From CAZAFL01 sp964484465 (GTDB taxonomy: Bacteria > Bacteroidota > Ignavibacteria > UBA10030 > SZUA-254), in NCBI GenBank assembly GCA_964484465.1, contig CAZAFL010000010.1, positions 33,708 to 97,707 on the forward strand: a stretch of DNA of 64,000 bases, in the 5' to 3' direction. The notes under the pieces were generated by a model. That model was not told where the DNA came from and ran no database searches. It saw only the letters and a program-made list of their open reading frames with translations. Positions 45,658 through 57,282 of this stretch are shown here, one piece after another. Within the stretch, counting starts at the first letter, position 1. Each line of letters begins with the position of its first letter. The translations under genes and the position numbers were made by a program.

Positions 45658-45712
45658 AACCGGGCAGGCGATTGCAATAACTTCACGAATTTTCAGGATC
45701 AGCGACGCACAA

Positions 45713-47722
45713 ATGCCTTTTCATCTCGTTTCTGATTACAAGCCGAGCGGCGACCAGCCGGAAGCGATACGTCAGCTTACGGAAGGAGTAAACCGCGGCG
45801 ATCAGTATCAAACACTTCTCGGTGTGACGGGAAGCGGGAAGACGTTTACAATCTCCAATGTTATTCAGAGTGTCGACCGGCCTGTGCTTGTCATGTCACA
45901 CAACAAAACACTGGCAGCGCAATTGTATGCTGAGTTTAAGCAATTCTTTCCGCGCGACAGGGTCGAATTTTTCATTAGTTACTACGATTATTATCAGCCG
46001 GAAGCGTATGTTCCGACTACCGATACATATATCGCAAAAGACGCGTCCGTTAATGATGAAATTGACCGCCTCCGGCTTCGTGCAACGAGCGCGCTCCTTG
46101 GAGGTGACACGAATGTTATCGTGGTTGCATCAGTGAGTTGTATTTACGGCATCGGTGCTCCCGACGAATGGCTTGAGCAGATGATTTTGGTCCGAAAAGG
46201 TTCGACGATCGAACGGAATCAATTCCTCCGTAAATTACTGGATATTCATTATCTCCGGAACGATTTCGAATTCACCCGCGGTACGTTCCGCGTGCGGGGT
46301 GATATTGTAGAGATTATTCCCGCCGGAGAGCATGAACAGGGATTGCGCGTCCAGTTCTTCGGCGATGAGATTGAGAAAATTTCCCGCATCCACCCTCAAA
46401 CAGGAAATATTGTGGATGAAGTTGAATCGGACGTGATTTATCCTGCGAAACAATTTATCACTTCCCGTCCAACCATCGAACGTGCGCTCGGAAGTATCGA
46501 AGCTGAGCTTGAAGAGTGTCTTACTGAACACCGGAAGCGGGGGAAACTTCTTGAAGCCCAGCGGCTGGAGCAGCGCACGCGGTTCGATATGGAAATGATG
46601 CGGGAGATAGGCTATTGCTCCGGTATCGAAAACTATTCACGACACATTGCGGGACGACCCCGGGGTTCGCGTCCCTTCTGCCTGCTCGATTATTTTCCGA
46701 AAGATTTTCTTCTTGTTGTCGATGAATCGCATGTAACGATTCCGCAAATCGGCGGGATGTGGCATGGAGATCGTTCCCGGAAAACGACACTTGTCGAGCA
46801 CGGCTTCCGCCTTCCTTCGGCGCTGGACAACCGTCCGCTGACATTCGAAGAATGGGAAGCGATGGTACATCAAATCATTTTCGTGAGCGCGACGCCGGGG
46901 CCGTATGAAATGGAAAAGTGTAAAGGCGTGTTTGTCGAACAAATTATTCGGCCCACCGGATTAGTCGACCCGGAGGTGGAGGTGCGGCCGGTCAAACACC
47001 AAATCGATGATTTGATTGCCGAAATTCGGGTTCGCGCAGCGCGTAATGAACGCTGCCTTGTTACAACGCTCACCAAACGGATGGCGGAGGATTTATCGAA
47101 GTATCTCAGCGACATCAGTATCAAGGTGCGGTATATTCATTCTGAAATTGACGCACTCGAGCGTGTTGAAATCCTGAGAGATTTGCGACTCGGCGAGTTC
47201 GACGTGCTTGTTGGTGTCAATCTTTTGCGTGAAGGATTGGATCTACCGGAGGTCTCGCTTGTTGCAATCCTTGACGCCGACAAAGAAGGATTCCTGCGCT
47301 CAGACCGCTCGCTCATTCAGACCGCCGGCCGTACCGCGCGCAACATCAACGGAAAAGTAATAATGTATGCCGATACGGTAACTGGCTCGATGAAGCGCAT
47401 GCTCGACGAAACGCGCCGAAGACGGCAAAAACAAATCAAGTACAATCAAACACACAATATCACACCGAAAACGATTTACAAAACAACGGAGGAAGTCCTG
47501 GCAAGCACTGCAGTAGCTGACGTACGAGGGGGGAAAGATACTCAACGTGCGCGTATGCCGCAGGTTGCGGAATCTGTCGTTCGCTATCTGACAAAAGAAC
47601 AACGGAATGATTTGATTGAAGAGTTAAAAAAAGAGATGAGAAATGCCGCACGCGACCTGGAATTCGAGAGGGCCGCGGAAATGCGCGATGAGATCAACCG
47701 GCTGGAAAAGATGTCGAAATAA
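45713..47722 (+). CDS. uvrB: Excinuclease ABC subunit UvrB
   Basis: 669 residues, full length. Damage-verifying helicase of nucleotide excision repair. Walker A GVTGSGKT, beta-hairpin [12 protein letters not shown], helicase motifs [71 protein letters not shown] and QTAGRTARN, and the C-terminal UVR helix pair that binds UvrC (about 630-665). Nothing unusual. The next gene starts 35 bases downstream. Confidence 0.97.
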   Translation: MPFHLVSDYKPSGDQPEAIRQLTEGVNRGDQYQTLLGVTGSGKTFTISNVIQSVDRPVLVMSHNKTLAAQLYAEFKQFFPRDRVEFFISYYDYYQPEAYVPTTDTYIAKDASVNDEIDRLRLRATSALLGGDTNVIVVASVSCIYGIGAPDEWLEQMILVRKGSTIERNQFLRKLLDIHYLRNDFEFTRGTFRVRGDIVEIIPAGEHEQGLRVQFFGDEIEKISRIHPQTGNIVDEVESDVIYPAKQFITSRPTIERALGSIEAELEECLTEHRKRGKLLEAQRLEQRTRFDMEMMREIGYCSGIENYSRHIAGRPRGSRPFCLLDYFPKDFLLVVDESHVTIPQIGGMWHGDRSRKTTLVEHGFRLPSALDNRPLTFEEWEAMVHQIIFVSATPGPYEMEKCKGVFVEQIIRPTGLVDPEVEVRPVKHQIDDLIAEIRVRAARNERCLVTTLTKRMAEDLSKYLSDISIKVRYIHSEIDALERVEILRDLRLGEFDVLVGVNLLREGLDLPEVSLVAILDADKEGFLRSDRSLIQTAGRTARNINGKVIMYADTVTGSMKRMLDETRRRRQKQIKYNQTHNITPKTIYKTTEEVLASTAVADVRGGKDTQRARMPQVAESVVRYLTKEQRNDLIEELKKEMRNAARDLEFERAAEMRDEINRLEKMSK

Positions 47723-47757
47723 TTAGTGTTGTACCGTACAAGGGAGGAACGTCATTC

Positions 47758-48468
47758 GTGTTCACAATTCTGCGCGATAACATTCTCAATCCTATCAGGG
47801 ATTTTATTTACCCTCCAATTTGCATGAACTGTGACCGGCTATTGTTGAAAAATGAAGAACGAATCTGCTGCGCCTGCTGGGAAAAGGTAACAAAGATTTC
47901 CCCAGCTGACCCCACATGGAAGGAAATCCTTGAAAGATTTCTGGCTGAAGGTGTGGTAAACGATATTCTTTCCTGCTATCTGTTTGAAAAAGAGGGGGTT
48001 TTTCAGAAGGTCATTCATCTGTTGAAATACCAGGGAATGAAATCGATTGGCGTCGACCTCGGATGTAACATCGGGAAAAGGATGATAGAATGTTCGTATT
48101 ATTCTTCTGCGGATTATTTGATTCCTGTACCTCTCCACAGGCTTAAAGCGCGGGAACGGGGGTACAATCAAAGTGAGTACCTGTGCAGAGGGATTTCGCA
48201 AATCACCGGCATTCCTATCGGACCAGGTATCATCAAGAGAAAAAAGTACACACAATCACAGACGACTCTTACAATTGAGGAACGGAAACTTAATGTCGGT
48301 GGTGCGTTTTTCCTCGATCCGAAATATATCCCGGCGGTGAAGGGGAAAACTTTCATTCTGGTCGATGATGTAATCACGACCGGGTCGACCATTAATGCGT
48401 GTGCACGTGAACTTCGGTCACATGGTGCACAAGAGGTATACGCGGCGTCGGCAGCGCTCGCGGAGTAG
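47758..48468 (+). CDS. comF: ComF-family phosphoribosyltransferase-like protein
   Basis: 236 residues; GTG start after GGGAGGAA. N-terminal zinc-binding Cys cluster (CMNCDRLLLKNEERICCACW), then a type I PRTase fold: LIPVPLHRLKARERGYNQSEYLCRGIS and the PRPP loop FILVDDVITTGSTINACARELR. Family members take part in DNA uptake (competence) or nucleotide metabolism, the reaction being unsettled. Likely cotranscribed with uvrB. Confidence 0.9.
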   Translation: MFTILRDNILNPIRDFIYPPICMNCDRLLLKNEERICCACWEKVTKISPADPTWKEILERFLAEGVVNDILSCYLFEKEGVFQKVIHLLKYQGMKSIGVDLGCNIGKRMIECSYYSSADYLIPVPLHRLKARERGYNQSEYLCRGISQITGIPIGPGIIKRKKYTQSQTTLTIEERKLNVGGAFFLDPKYIPAVKGKTFILVDDVITTGSTINACARELRSHGAQEVYAASAALAE

Positions 48469-48571
48469 TTGATTTTCGTTCATTTTCTTGGTACATTGAG
48501 TCAGTTTACTTTCCATTTGCGTTCCAAATTTGTCAAACAACCCAACATTGTAACTTCAACGGTGGAGATGA

Positions 48572-49585
<1,014 letters not shown>

Positions 49586-49605
49586 TTCCTGATGCAGTTG
49601 CTCAC

Positions 49606-49640
49606 GGCTAACGATGAAACTCGTCGTTAGCTTTTTTATT
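49606..49640 (+). terminator. Rho-independent terminator after gap
   Basis: GCTAACGA (49607-49614) pairs with TCGTTAGC (49624-49631), followed by TTTTTTATTT. It lies between gap and pgk, so pgk may be partly uncoupled from gap. Confidence 0.88.
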
Positions 49641-49665
49641 TCCTTTATTTGGCTTTTTCCGAATC

Positions 49666-50859
49666 ATGAATAAAATGACGATCGATGACGTTCAGCTCAA
49701 GGGGAAACGTGTCCTTGTGCGCGTCGATTTTAATGTGCCGTTGAAAAAAGGAATTATCTCCGATGACACGAGAATTGTCGAATCTCTTCCGACAATACGG
49801 AAGATTTTGAACGACGACGGTCGCGCAATTCTTATGAGTCATCTCGGCAGGCCAAAAGGAAAACGTAATCCTGAATTTACGCTGCAGCCTGTTGCAGTGA
49901 GACTTTCGGAGTTACTCGATAGCCATGTCAAATTCGCTCCCGATTGTATCGGACCGGGCGTGAAGAATATTGTCGATAATTTGGCTGACGGGGAGTGCCT
50001 GCTTCTTGAGAACCTTCGGTTCTACGCAGAGGAGGAGGCGAATGATTTGACATTCGCTAAGATCTTAGCGTCGTACGGCGATCTGTTTGTAAATGATGCC
50101 TTTGGGTCCGCTCATCGTGCACATGCTTCGACGGAGGGTGTTACACATTTTATTAACCCCTCAGTTTCTGGCTATCTCATGAAGAAGGAAATCGATTATC
50201 TCAGCCGCGCAGTCGGTAATCCAGTCCGACCGTACTTGGCAATTCTCGGGGGAGCGAAAATTTCAGGAAAAATCGATGTCATTCAGAATCTCATGAACAA
50301 GGTTGATACGCTGATCATCGGCGGCGGGATGATGTTCACGTTTTACAAAGCGCAGGGGTTGGAAATTGGTCATTCATTGCTCGAAGCGGATAAAGTCGAA
50401 CTGGCGCGCGGCATTCTGGATGATGCGAAGAAGCAAAACATCAGGTTGCTGTTGCCCGTCGATTGTGTCGTCGCGGATAAATTCGATAATAACGCTCAAC
50501 GCAAGACGGTAGCTGTGACGCAAATCCCAACCGGATGGTACGGGCTTGATATTGGCTCGGAAACTGTTAGATTATTTACAGGTGCACTCCAGTCCGCGAA
50601 GACTATTGTGTGGAACGGTCCGATGGGAGTCTTTGAGATGGAAAATTTTTCCTACGGAACTGTTGCGATTGCCCGGACGTTAGCTGAATGTACGAAGCGT
50701 GGAGCGACAACCATTGTCGGCGGCGGAGATTCCGCGGCGGCGATTGCGAAGGCGGGCTTGGAAAAGGAAGTGTCGCACGTATCGACAGGCGGCGGAGCGT
50801 CACTCGAGTTTCTGGAAGGTAAAGCCCTTCCGGGCGTGGATGCGTTAACGAATAAATGA
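49666..50859 (+). CDS. pgk: Phosphoglycerate kinase
   Basis: 397 residues. Makes ATP from 1,3-bisphosphoglycerate in glycolysis. KRVLVRVDFNVPLKKG, LMSHLGRPKG, LLLENLRFYAEEEAND, FVNDAFGSAHRAHAS, and the Gly-rich nucleotide loop VGGGDSAAAI with STGGGASLEFLEGKALPGV are all present. ATG at 49666; an in-frame ATG at 49675 is possible. No strong ribosome site. Confidence 0.97.
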   Translation: MNKMTIDDVQLKGKRVLVRVDFNVPLKKGIISDDTRIVESLPTIRKILNDDGRAILMSHLGRPKGKRNPEFTLQPVAVRLSELLDSHVKFAPDCIGPGVKNIVDNLADGECLLLENLRFYAEEEANDLTFAKILASYGDLFVNDAFGSAHRAHASTEGVTHFINPSVSGYLMKKEIDYLSRAVGNPVRPYLAILGGAKISGKIDVIQNLMNKVDTLIIGGGMMFTFYKAQGLEIGHSLLEADKVELARGILDDAKKQNIRLLLPVDCVVADKFDNNAQRKTVAVTQIPTGWYGLDIGSETVRLFTGALQSAKTIVWNGPMGVFEMENFSYGTVAIARTLAECTKRGATTIVGGGDSAAAIAKAGLEKEVSHVSTGGGASLEFLEGKALPGVDALTNK

Positions 50860-50916
50860 AACGAACACTATGGTATTTTCGTTAAGAATATTATAGAAGA
50901 GAGAAAGTCCCGGTAC

Positions 50917-51828
50917 ATGTCATATTATCGATATACAAGTTCAAGTCCGAATTACTATCGTCCGTCGCTCTTTGGCGGGTTTAAGTTTTTTCCTCCGGTC
51001 ATAAAATATCTGCTTATCTCGAATGTGGCGGTTTTCTTTTTTGCCCAATTCCTTACCCTTTTTCACCTAAAAGGGGTCTCTCTCAATCCTAATATCAGTG
51101 ATATCTTCGCGCTGTATCCGCTGGGAGATGGCTTTAGGCCCTGGCAGCTTGTAACCTACCTGTTCATGCACGCGAACTTGATGCATTTGTTTTTCAACAT
51201 GCTTGCACTATGGATGTTCGGCATGGAGCTGGAAAACGAGTGGGGTTCGAAAAAGTTCTTAGTGTATTACCTCATCTGCGGAATTGGCGCAGGGTTGGCG
51301 AATCTTTTCATTACTCCCCTTATCGGGGTTGCAGGTCCAACGGTTGGAGCATCGGGCGCAATTTATGGGGTATTGCTTGCATTCGGATTTACTCACCCCG
51401 ACCAGTATGTCGTTGCCATCCCGTTCTTTATTCCCATTAAGGCGAAGTATTTTGTGATGTTCTGGATTGCGTTTGAGGTTCTGTCGCTCGGAGCTTCGGA
51501 TGGTGTCGCTCACTTCGCTCACCTTGGTGGTGCGGCTGTCGGATTGGTCTATCTATTGATAGATGGAGGAAGACTCCCTTTTCGACATCTCTGGTATCAG
51601 GCGAGGCATCGCTTTGCATCCCCGGCAGAGCGTGTGAATGAGTATTCCCATTACGAACGCGACAATGCGAGTGATGCAAAGTATTATGATGTAAATGATG
51701 ACGATGAACATTTTGTCGATCAGCAAAGAATTGACGCCATCCTCGACAAGATCAATCAAGGTGGTTACAAAAGTCTTTCCGAAGAAGAAAAAAGAATCCT
51801 TTTCGAAGCAAGCAAAAAACTTAACTAA
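50917..51828 (+). CDS. Rhomboid-family intramembrane serine protease
   Basis: 303 residues. Six to seven membrane segments up to about residue 210. The catalytic pair is Ser146 in VGASGAIYG and His202 in AHFAHLGGAAVG; HANLMHLFFNMLALWMFGMELE is the conserved second-helix region. The cytoplasmic tail (about 220-303) is hydrophilic and ends in ILDKINQGGYKSLSEEEKRILFEASKKL, a short helical motif common on rhomboids of this bacterial group. It cleaves membrane proteins; targets unknown. Confidence 0.93.
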   Translation: MSYYRYTSSSPNYYRPSLFGGFKFFPPVIKYLLISNVAVFFFAQFLTLFHLKGVSLNPNISDIFALYPLGDGFRPWQLVTYLFMHANLMHLFFNMLALWMFGMELENEWGSKKFLVYYLICGIGAGLANLFITPLIGVAGPTVGASGAIYGVLLAFGFTHPDQYVVAIPFFIPIKAKYFVMFWIAFEVLSLGASDGVAHFAHLGGAAVGLVYLLIDGGRLPFRHLWYQARHRFASPAERVNEYSHYERDNASDAKYYDVNDDDEHFVDQQRIDAILDKINQGGYKSLSEEEKRILFEASKKLN

Positions 51829-51836
51829 ACGAATCG

Positions 51837-52976
51837 ATGGAAATTACTCTCCCCGTTTTAAATAATGTAACTGACGTACCCCAGCCTGAAGCAAAACATC
51901 CCACATATAAGGTCGGCGTCAGGCGGAAAACGCGGCAAGTCAGCATCGGAGGCATCCTTGTCGGCGGCAGTGCTCCGATTTCAGTTCAGACGATGACCAA
52001 AACGAAAACGTCCGATGTCGTTGCAACGGTTGCGCAAATCCGCCAGGCAGCGGATGCAGGCTGTGACATCGTTCGGGTGACGGTCAACGACAAAGAAGCT
52101 GCAGATGCTATTGAAGCTATTGTCCGGCAGTCGCCGATTCCCGTTGTAGCGGACATTCATTTCAATCACATCTTTGCGCTGAAGGCGGTTGAAGCGAATG
52201 TGGCAAAGGTCCGGATTAATCCGGGAAATATCGGTTCACGCGAGCGTATCGGCCAGGTGCTTACCGCTGCGAAAGCGAAAAATATCCCCATCCGTATCGG
52301 TGTGAACTCTGGTTCACTCGAAGAAGACATTCTGCAAAAACACGGGTATCCCACCGCGGAAGCGTTATTTGAAAGTGCAATGCGGCACGTGGAAATTTGT
52401 GAAGAGTTTGGATTTCATGATGTCATCATTTCAGTCAAGTCTACTGATGTAAAATTGATGATCGAAGCCTATCGGTTGGTTGCGGAACGGACCGATATAC
52501 CACTCCACCTCGGCGTGACTGAAGCAGGACCGACGAAAGTAGGAACGATTAAATCAGCTGTCGGAATCGGCACGCTGTTAGCGGAAGGAATAGGAGATAC
52601 TATTCGCGTCTCGCTTACCGATGACCCTTTGAAGGAAGTTGAAGTTGGGAAGGAAATCCTGCGCTCGCTGAGCCTGGCTTCCCGGAATATCGAGCTCATT
52701 GCCTGTCCTACGTGCGGACGCCTTGAGGTTGACCTCTTCGGCATTATGAAACAGCTCGAAGAAAAACTTGAGGGAATTAAGAAACCCGTGAAAATAGCTG
52801 TGCTCGGTTGTGTCGTTAACGGTCCGGGCGAAGCGAGTGAAGCCGATATCGGCATCGCTGCGGGAAAAGGTGTAGCCATTCTTTACAGAAAAGGAGAAGT
52901 TATCAAAAGAGTGAAAGAGGAGGATATTGTATCGACAATCGTTGAGGAAGTTGAACGCTTCCAACCCGCACAATAA
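51837..52976 (+). CDS. ispG: (E)-4-hydroxy-3-methylbut-2-enyl-diphosphate synthase
   Basis: 379 residues. Penultimate enzyme of the MEP isoprenoid pathway, with a [4Fe-4S] cluster. RKTRQVSIGGILVGGSAPISVQTMTKTKT at the start, ADIHFNHIFALKAVE, and the cluster Cys in ACPTCGRLEVD and VLGCVVNGPGE. It is the short bacterial form without the inserted domain found in plants and many Bacteroidetes/Chlorobi sequences, which have a much longer protein. The start lies eight bases after the rhomboid stop. Confidence 0.96.
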   Translation: MEITLPVLNNVTDVPQPEAKHPTYKVGVRRKTRQVSIGGILVGGSAPISVQTMTKTKTSDVVATVAQIRQAADAGCDIVRVTVNDKEAADAIEAIVRQSPIPVVADIHFNHIFALKAVEANVAKVRINPGNIGSRERIGQVLTAAKAKNIPIRIGVNSGSLEEDILQKHGYPTAEALFESAMRHVEICEEFGFHDVIISVKSTDVKLMIEAYRLVAERTDIPLHLGVTEAGPTKVGTIKSAVGIGTLLAEGIGDTIRVSLTDDPLKEVEVGKEILRSLSLASRNIELIACPTCGRLEVDLFGIMKQLEEKLEGIKKPVKIAVLGCVVNGPGEASEADIGIAAGKGVAILYRKGEVIKRVKEEDIVSTIVEEVERFQPAQ

Positions 52977-52987
52977 AAGGGACGAAT

Positions 52988-53587
52988 ATGAAACTTTCTG
53001 AAACAATCCTTCTTAGTGCGTTTAGTCTTTTATTATTTTCCAATATGAATAGTCAGCAAACAAAGAAAGAAGTGCAGGACCATCAAACCGCTACATCGAA
53101 GAACGTGCTGGACTTCACGATGAGCGACATCGATGGGAAACCGAAACCGCTTTCGTCGTACAAAGGACATGTTCTCATGATCATCAATACGGCTTCTGAA
53201 TGCGGTTTTACCCCTCAGTATGAAACGCTGGAGCAACTTTATGAAAAGTACAAAGGACAGGGCTTCAGGATTTTGGCTTTTCCAGCAAACAATTTTGGCG
53301 CACAGGAGCCCGGCACAAATGCCGAAATCAAAACATTCTGCACGACAAAGTATCATACAACCTTCGATATCTTCAGTAAAATAAGTGTCAAGGGTGCAGA
53401 CCAGCATCCTTTGTACAAGTACATTACTGAAGAGTCTCCATTCCCGGGTGATGTGAAATGGAATTTTCAAAAGTACCTGGTGGGCCGCAAGGGTAATATT
53501 GTTGCGCGCTACATGTCAAAAGTAGACCCGATGTCTGATGAAATACGCAGTAAACTCGAATCGTTGTTGTCGGAAAAGAAAAAATAA
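52988..53587 (+). CDS. Glutathione-peroxidase-like thiol peroxidase, exported
   Basis: 199 residues with an N-terminal signal peptide (about 1-22, SAFSLLLFSNMNSQ). Thioredoxin-like fold with catalytic Cys in NTASECGFTPQYETLEQLYEKYK (Cys, not selenocysteine), FPANNFGAQEPG, and WNFQKYLVGRKGNIVARY. It reduces peroxides, most likely in the periplasm using thioredoxin-type donors. AAAGGGA gives the ribosome site, 11 bases after ispG. A hairpin terminator follows. Confidence 0.93.
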   Translation: MKLSETILLSAFSLLLFSNMNSQQTKKEVQDHQTATSKNVLDFTMSDIDGKPKPLSSYKGHVLMIINTASECGFTPQYETLEQLYEKYKGQGFRILAFPANNFGAQEPGTNAEIKTFCTTKYHTTFDIFSKISVKGADQHPLYKYITEESPFPGDVKWNFQKYLVGRKGNIVARYMSKVDPMSDEIRSKLESLLSEKKK

Positions 53588-53617
53588 GCTGCTTGTCGAT
53601 TCGTTTTGCTTTCAATG

Positions 53618-53647
53618 GAAAAGCCCGGTAGGTATCCCGGGCTTTTC
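53618..53647. terminator. Bidirectional terminator
   Basis: GAAAAGCCCGG (53618-53628) pairs with CCGGGCTTTTC (53637-53647); the A and T runs at the ends make it work both ways, between the convergent peroxidase and lipoprotein genes. Confidence 0.88.
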
Positions 53648-53672
53648 TAGTCAGTCAGTTTTAGAGACACAT

Positions 53673-54998
53673 TCAATAAAAACTCACATTTATCCGGCTT
53701 GTAATTTCTGCGACTGCGGCATAATTATCGCCGGCACTCATCGTTGTATGATACCTGTACTTCGCGAGAAATATCGTACCGGATCCGGTGAGAAAATTAT
53801 GGAGTTCGGTCGAAAGAATAGTAAAGCTCCCGTTGTTCGGCAATCCCTGTTTCTGCACGACATTATTTCCCTGGTCGGAAACTATGAGCATGACACTATC
53901 TGCCGTCGACGTGCCGGTCCACCGGATCGTAAGGTTATTCGATCGCCCCACAGAGGCGTTTGCGCCGGGTGATGTTATCGTGCTTGGCGAAGGAGCTGTT
54001 ACGCCGAGGTTGAAGGGGGAGACGGTGTTACTCCCGAAAACATTAAAAAGCGCAGTTGATGAACCGTTAAACGCAACATTGAGTTCCGCCGAAGGGTTTT
54101 GCGGACTTGGCAACAGGTAGATAATGTTTTGACCGCGGTGAACAGTATCGAGCTGGTTTCCGTTCAGCAGCACATCCCCGCCGCTCACCAATGAAGTTTG
54201 ATTGGTACTGCTCTGATAAAATCCCGCAAAGGCAACCTTCGCTTCAGTGGTTGTGCCCATGGAATTGTTGAATACATCCGCAATTCCCAGAATGCCGTTA
54301 AGGTTTTGAAAAGAAGGCAGCGGGAACTGGCCGAAAGGCGAAATCGGGGGCTTGCCTCCGATACCACCTTCATTTTCTCCTATTGATAAGATAGTACCGG
54401 TGATATAATTGATTGTAAAGGAGCTGCTGATAATATTGATTGTTGTTCTATCCGACGGGCGGATAGCCGTGCCGGTGAATGTTCCCGTGATTTGCGTTTT
54501 TGTTTTTGAGTCGATGGTGACGGAGCCCGAAGTAAAGTGATATGAGGTGGAGTCTGTTTTCGTTGTATCGATATCGAGTCCCGCCTGAATTGTGACCTCG
54601 GCATTTGAATTGTTATACGTTATAGGGACAATACCTGCGACATCATAAATGTCGATGAGAAGGTAATTGAAATGTGCGGCAGATTTTTGCGTGGATGTCG
54701 GAAAGGTTAACTGCTTATATGCGAGTATTTGCAACCGTTGTCCGGCGGAATCGATCGTTCCTGCAACTCCTGTCCCCGACGGAGGCCAATATCCCTTACC
54801 TGAAAAACTAAGACTTCCGGGTTGAAATCCACCGTAATCGAAGCTAAGCGTTCCCGAACCTTTTGGAGTTCCATGCGGTTGTTCTCCCCCGCCACCACCG
54901 GACGGAACCGGGTTGTCATCAGGCTCACAGGATATAAAAATAACTGAAAGAAAGATGACGCACAGAAGGGAATATGTCAATTGAACCACGTTCTTCAT
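53673..54998 (-). CDS. Hypothetical secreted lipoprotein with Ig-like end
   Basis: 441 residues from the ATG at 54998 (a GTG eight codons upstream is also open). Lipobox FISC24 followed by EPDDNPVPSGGGGG, a flexible linker. The central part is beta-rich with Ser/Thr/Gly and no family I recognise. The last 110 residues (ITSPGANASVGRSNNLTIRWTGTSTADSVMLIVSDQ) resemble an Ig-like Ser-Thr-rich domain. Probably an outer-surface protein. Confidence 0.7.
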   Translation of the reverse strand: MKNVVQLTYSLLCVIFLSVIFISCEPDDNPVPSGGGGGEQPHGTPKGSGTLSFDYGGFQPGSLSFSGKGYWPPSGTGVAGTIDSAGQRLQILAYKQLTFPTSTQKSAAHFNYLLIDIYDVAGIVPITYNNSNAEVTIQAGLDIDTTKTDSTSYHFTSGSVTIDSKTKTQITGTFTGTAIRPSDRTTINIISSSFTINYITGTILSIGENEGGIGGKPPISPFGQFPLPSFQNLNGILGIADVFNNSMGTTTEAKVAFAGFYQSSTNQTSLVSGGDVLLNGNQLDTVHRGQNIIYLLPSPQNPSAELNVAFNGSSTALFNVFGSNTVSPFNLGVTAPSPSTITSPGANASVGRSNNLTIRWTGTSTADSVMLIVSDQGNNVVQKQGLPNNGSFTILSTELHNFLTGSGTIFLAKYRYHTTMSAGDNYAAVAEITSRINVSFY

Positions 54999-55084
54999 AC
55001 CCAATCTGAAAGTCTTCACCACATTGCCGTGGCAGAGACAGAAGTTTGTTGATGTTGTGAAACGAAAAGTATGCTGCAGAGCCG

Positions 55085-57178
55085 TTAAAATGCCGCGAGT
55101 TTTAATGCAGCCTGCAGGATATCCTCTTCCTGAAGTAAAACAGCGTGTTCCAAAATCCGGGAGAACGGAACGGGGGCATTCTTGGATGCAACTCTCATCA
55201 CCGGCGCGTCGAGAAATTGAAATGCCTGTTCAGAAACGATTGAAGCGATTTCACCGCCGAAGCCTCCAAAGAGAGGGTGTTCATGTGCAACTAAAAGTCT
55301 CCCTGTTTTCTTGACCGTGTGAATAACTGCTTCTGCATCCAGCGGATTGACCGAGCGCAGGTCGATGATTTCAGCGCTGATGTTGTGGTCATCTGCGAGC
55401 TTATTTGCAGCGCGCAGGCATAAATGGACAGGCGTTCCCCACGTTACGATACTCAAATCTGTTCCTTCTCTTCGGGTTCGTGCTTTGCCGAAAGGAACGA
55501 CATGATTCGGCGAAGGTTTTGCCGTTTTTGTAAAGAATTGATTGTAGAGGAATTTATTTTCGATGTAGATGGTGATACCGCGGCTTCGCATAGCTGTGCG
55601 CATCAACCCGACTGCATCATCCGCGAACGAAGGCATGACGATGCGTAAGCCGGGAATCGTTGCGAACGTGGCGTCGAGACTTTGCGAATGGTATAATCCT
55701 CCGCCGATGTACCCGCCGGACGCGAGTCGAAGGACAATGTTCGGGACAAATTGGCCGTTTGTCCGGTAGTATTCATGAGAGCACTCGACGAGTTGTTCCA
55801 TCGCTGGCCAGAGATAATCAGCAAACTGGGCTCCTTCGATGATCACCCATGCGTCGTCACGGTAGCGGCAGAAACCGTTTGCTGTTCCGACAATAAAATC
55901 TTCGGCAATCGGGGCGTTGAACACACGCCTATGGCCGAATTCCTGCTGCATCCCTTTTGTTACGTTGAAGACGCCCCCTTTTTCTTTCGAGGCGACATCC
56001 TGTCCCCACAAGAATGTGTTCGTGTTGCGCCTGAATTCTTCCTTCATCGTTTCGTTTATCGCTTCCCTCAATGTGATTAGGGGAGCGTCCGCAGGTTGCA
56101 TTCCAACTTCATCTTCATGAGCATGTTCGTATGCGTCGGGAATGACATAGAGGGTTGCAGTTGTCGGGTCGGGGTCCGGTTCAGCTTCAACTTTCACAGC
56201 AGCCTCTTCCAGGGCGCGAGTATTATCGGATTCAACGCGGCTGAGCACTTCCTCAGAGATTTCGTCATTGGCGATGAGATATTGCCGGAACCGCGCAACA
56301 GGATCGTACCGTTTTGCTTCGGCAATTTCCTCGGACGAGCGGTATAATTCCTGCCGGTCCGAATTGCTGTGGGAGTTGATCCTCATGCATTCCGCATGAA
56401 TGATCGCAGGTCCCTCTTCCGACTTCACGTAATCGACGGCCTCCTGCATTCCGCGCCAGCAATCGAAAACATTTGTTCCGTCACATCGTACAATTTTTAC
56501 GTTCCTGAATCCGATAAAATTATCCGCGACGTTCTTATTGGCAGATTGTTCAACCTGCGGGACGGAAATACCGTAGCCGTTATTCTGGATGACGAAAATT
56601 ACCGGCAGCACCTCTCGTGCGGCGCCGCTGACCGCTTCGTATACAAATCCTTCCGAAACTGCCGAATCACCAAAGCTGGCATAGGCGATTTCATCACCGT
56701 CATATTTCCTGATAGCGCGTGCAACGCCGGCCGCGTGCAGAGCGTGGTTGCCTGTTGCGGAAGAGACATTTTGAATACGGATGGAGGGTTTGGAAAAATG
56801 ATTGCTCATATGTCTTCCGCCCGAACCGATGTCGGTTTTTTTTGATAACCCGTTTCGCAGAATTTCTTCGATCGTCAAGCCTGCAGCGAGGCTTGTTAAA
56901 AGATCACGATAGTATGGGAATAAAAAATCTTTTTCCTGCCGGAATGATAACCCTAAAATCAGCTGGATTCCTTCGTGTCCGGCACAGCTTGACTGGTATG
57001 ACCATCCTTTTCCCTGACGGACGTATGCAGCTGCTTTCAAATCGAGCAATCGTCCTAAATGAATCAGTTCATACCATCGTTTTAATGTTTTTGCGTGAAC
57101 GGAGATCCCGCCGTCAGAGAGAGGGATAAGATTGTTTAAGGTTGTTTCAACACCAGCGTTCGATTCTTTTTCAGCCAT
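55085..57178 (-). CDS. 2-oxoacid dehydrogenase E1, alpha and beta fused
   Basis: 697 residues. Decarboxylates a 2-oxoacid with thiamine diphosphate and passes the acyl group to the E2 lipoyl. The alpha half (about 1-345) has the ThDP motif FGDSAVSEGFVYEAVSGAA...NNGYGIS and GGRHMSNHFS. The beta half (about 370-697) has FLWGQDVASKEKGGVF, NAPIAEDFIVGTANG, YHSQSLDATFATIPGLRIVMPSFADDAVGLM and LLVAHEHPLFGGFGGEIAS. Branched-chain oxoacids are the most likely substrates from sequence style. No E2 or E3 gene is adjacent. Confidence 0.92.
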   Translation of the reverse strand: MAEKESNAGVETTLNNLIPLSDGGISVHAKTLKRWYELIHLGRLLDLKAAAYVRQGKGWSYQSSCAGHEGIQLILGLSFRQEKDFLFPYYRDLLTSLAAGLTIEEILRNGLSKKTDIGSGGRHMSNHFSKPSIRIQNVSSATGNHALHAAGVARAIRKYDGDEIAYASFGDSAVSEGFVYEAVSGAAREVLPVIFVIQNNGYGISVPQVEQSANKNVADNFIGFRNVKIVRCDGTNVFDCWRGMQEAVDYVKSEEGPAIIHAECMRINSHSNSDRQELYRSSEEIAEAKRYDPVARFRQYLIANDEISEEVLSRVESDNTRALEEAAVKVEAEPDPDPTTATLYVIPDAYEHAHEDEVGMQPADAPLITLREAINETMKEEFRRNTNTFLWGQDVASKEKGGVFNVTKGMQQEFGHRRVFNAPIAEDFIVGTANGFCRYRDDAWVIIEGAQFADYLWPAMEQLVECSHEYYRTNGQFVPNIVLRLASGGYIGGGLYHSQSLDATFATIPGLRIVMPSFADDAVGLMRTAMRSRGITIYIENKFLYNQFFTKTAKPSPNHVVPFGKARTRREGTDLSIVTWGTPVHLCLRAANKLADDHNISAEIIDLRSVNPLDAEAVIHTVKKTGRLLVAHEHPLFGGFGGEIASIVSEQAFQFLDAPVMRVASKNAPVPFSRILEHAVLLQEEDILQAALKLAAF

Positions 57179-57231
57179 TTTGTCTTATTCGTTGTTGAAT
57201 GACATTCGTACAGTTAATAAGATAAAAAAAT

Positions 57232-57259
57232 TTCTTGTTAACACAAATTTTGCTATATT
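57232..57259 (+). promoter_or_regulatory. Possible promoter of the YmdB-family gene
   Basis: TTCTTG (57232-57237), 16-nt spacer, TATATT (57254-57259), 24 bases before the start codon. The -35 box is weak. Confidence 0.5.
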
Positions 57260-57282
57260 CCCCTACCAAATTTGATTATCCC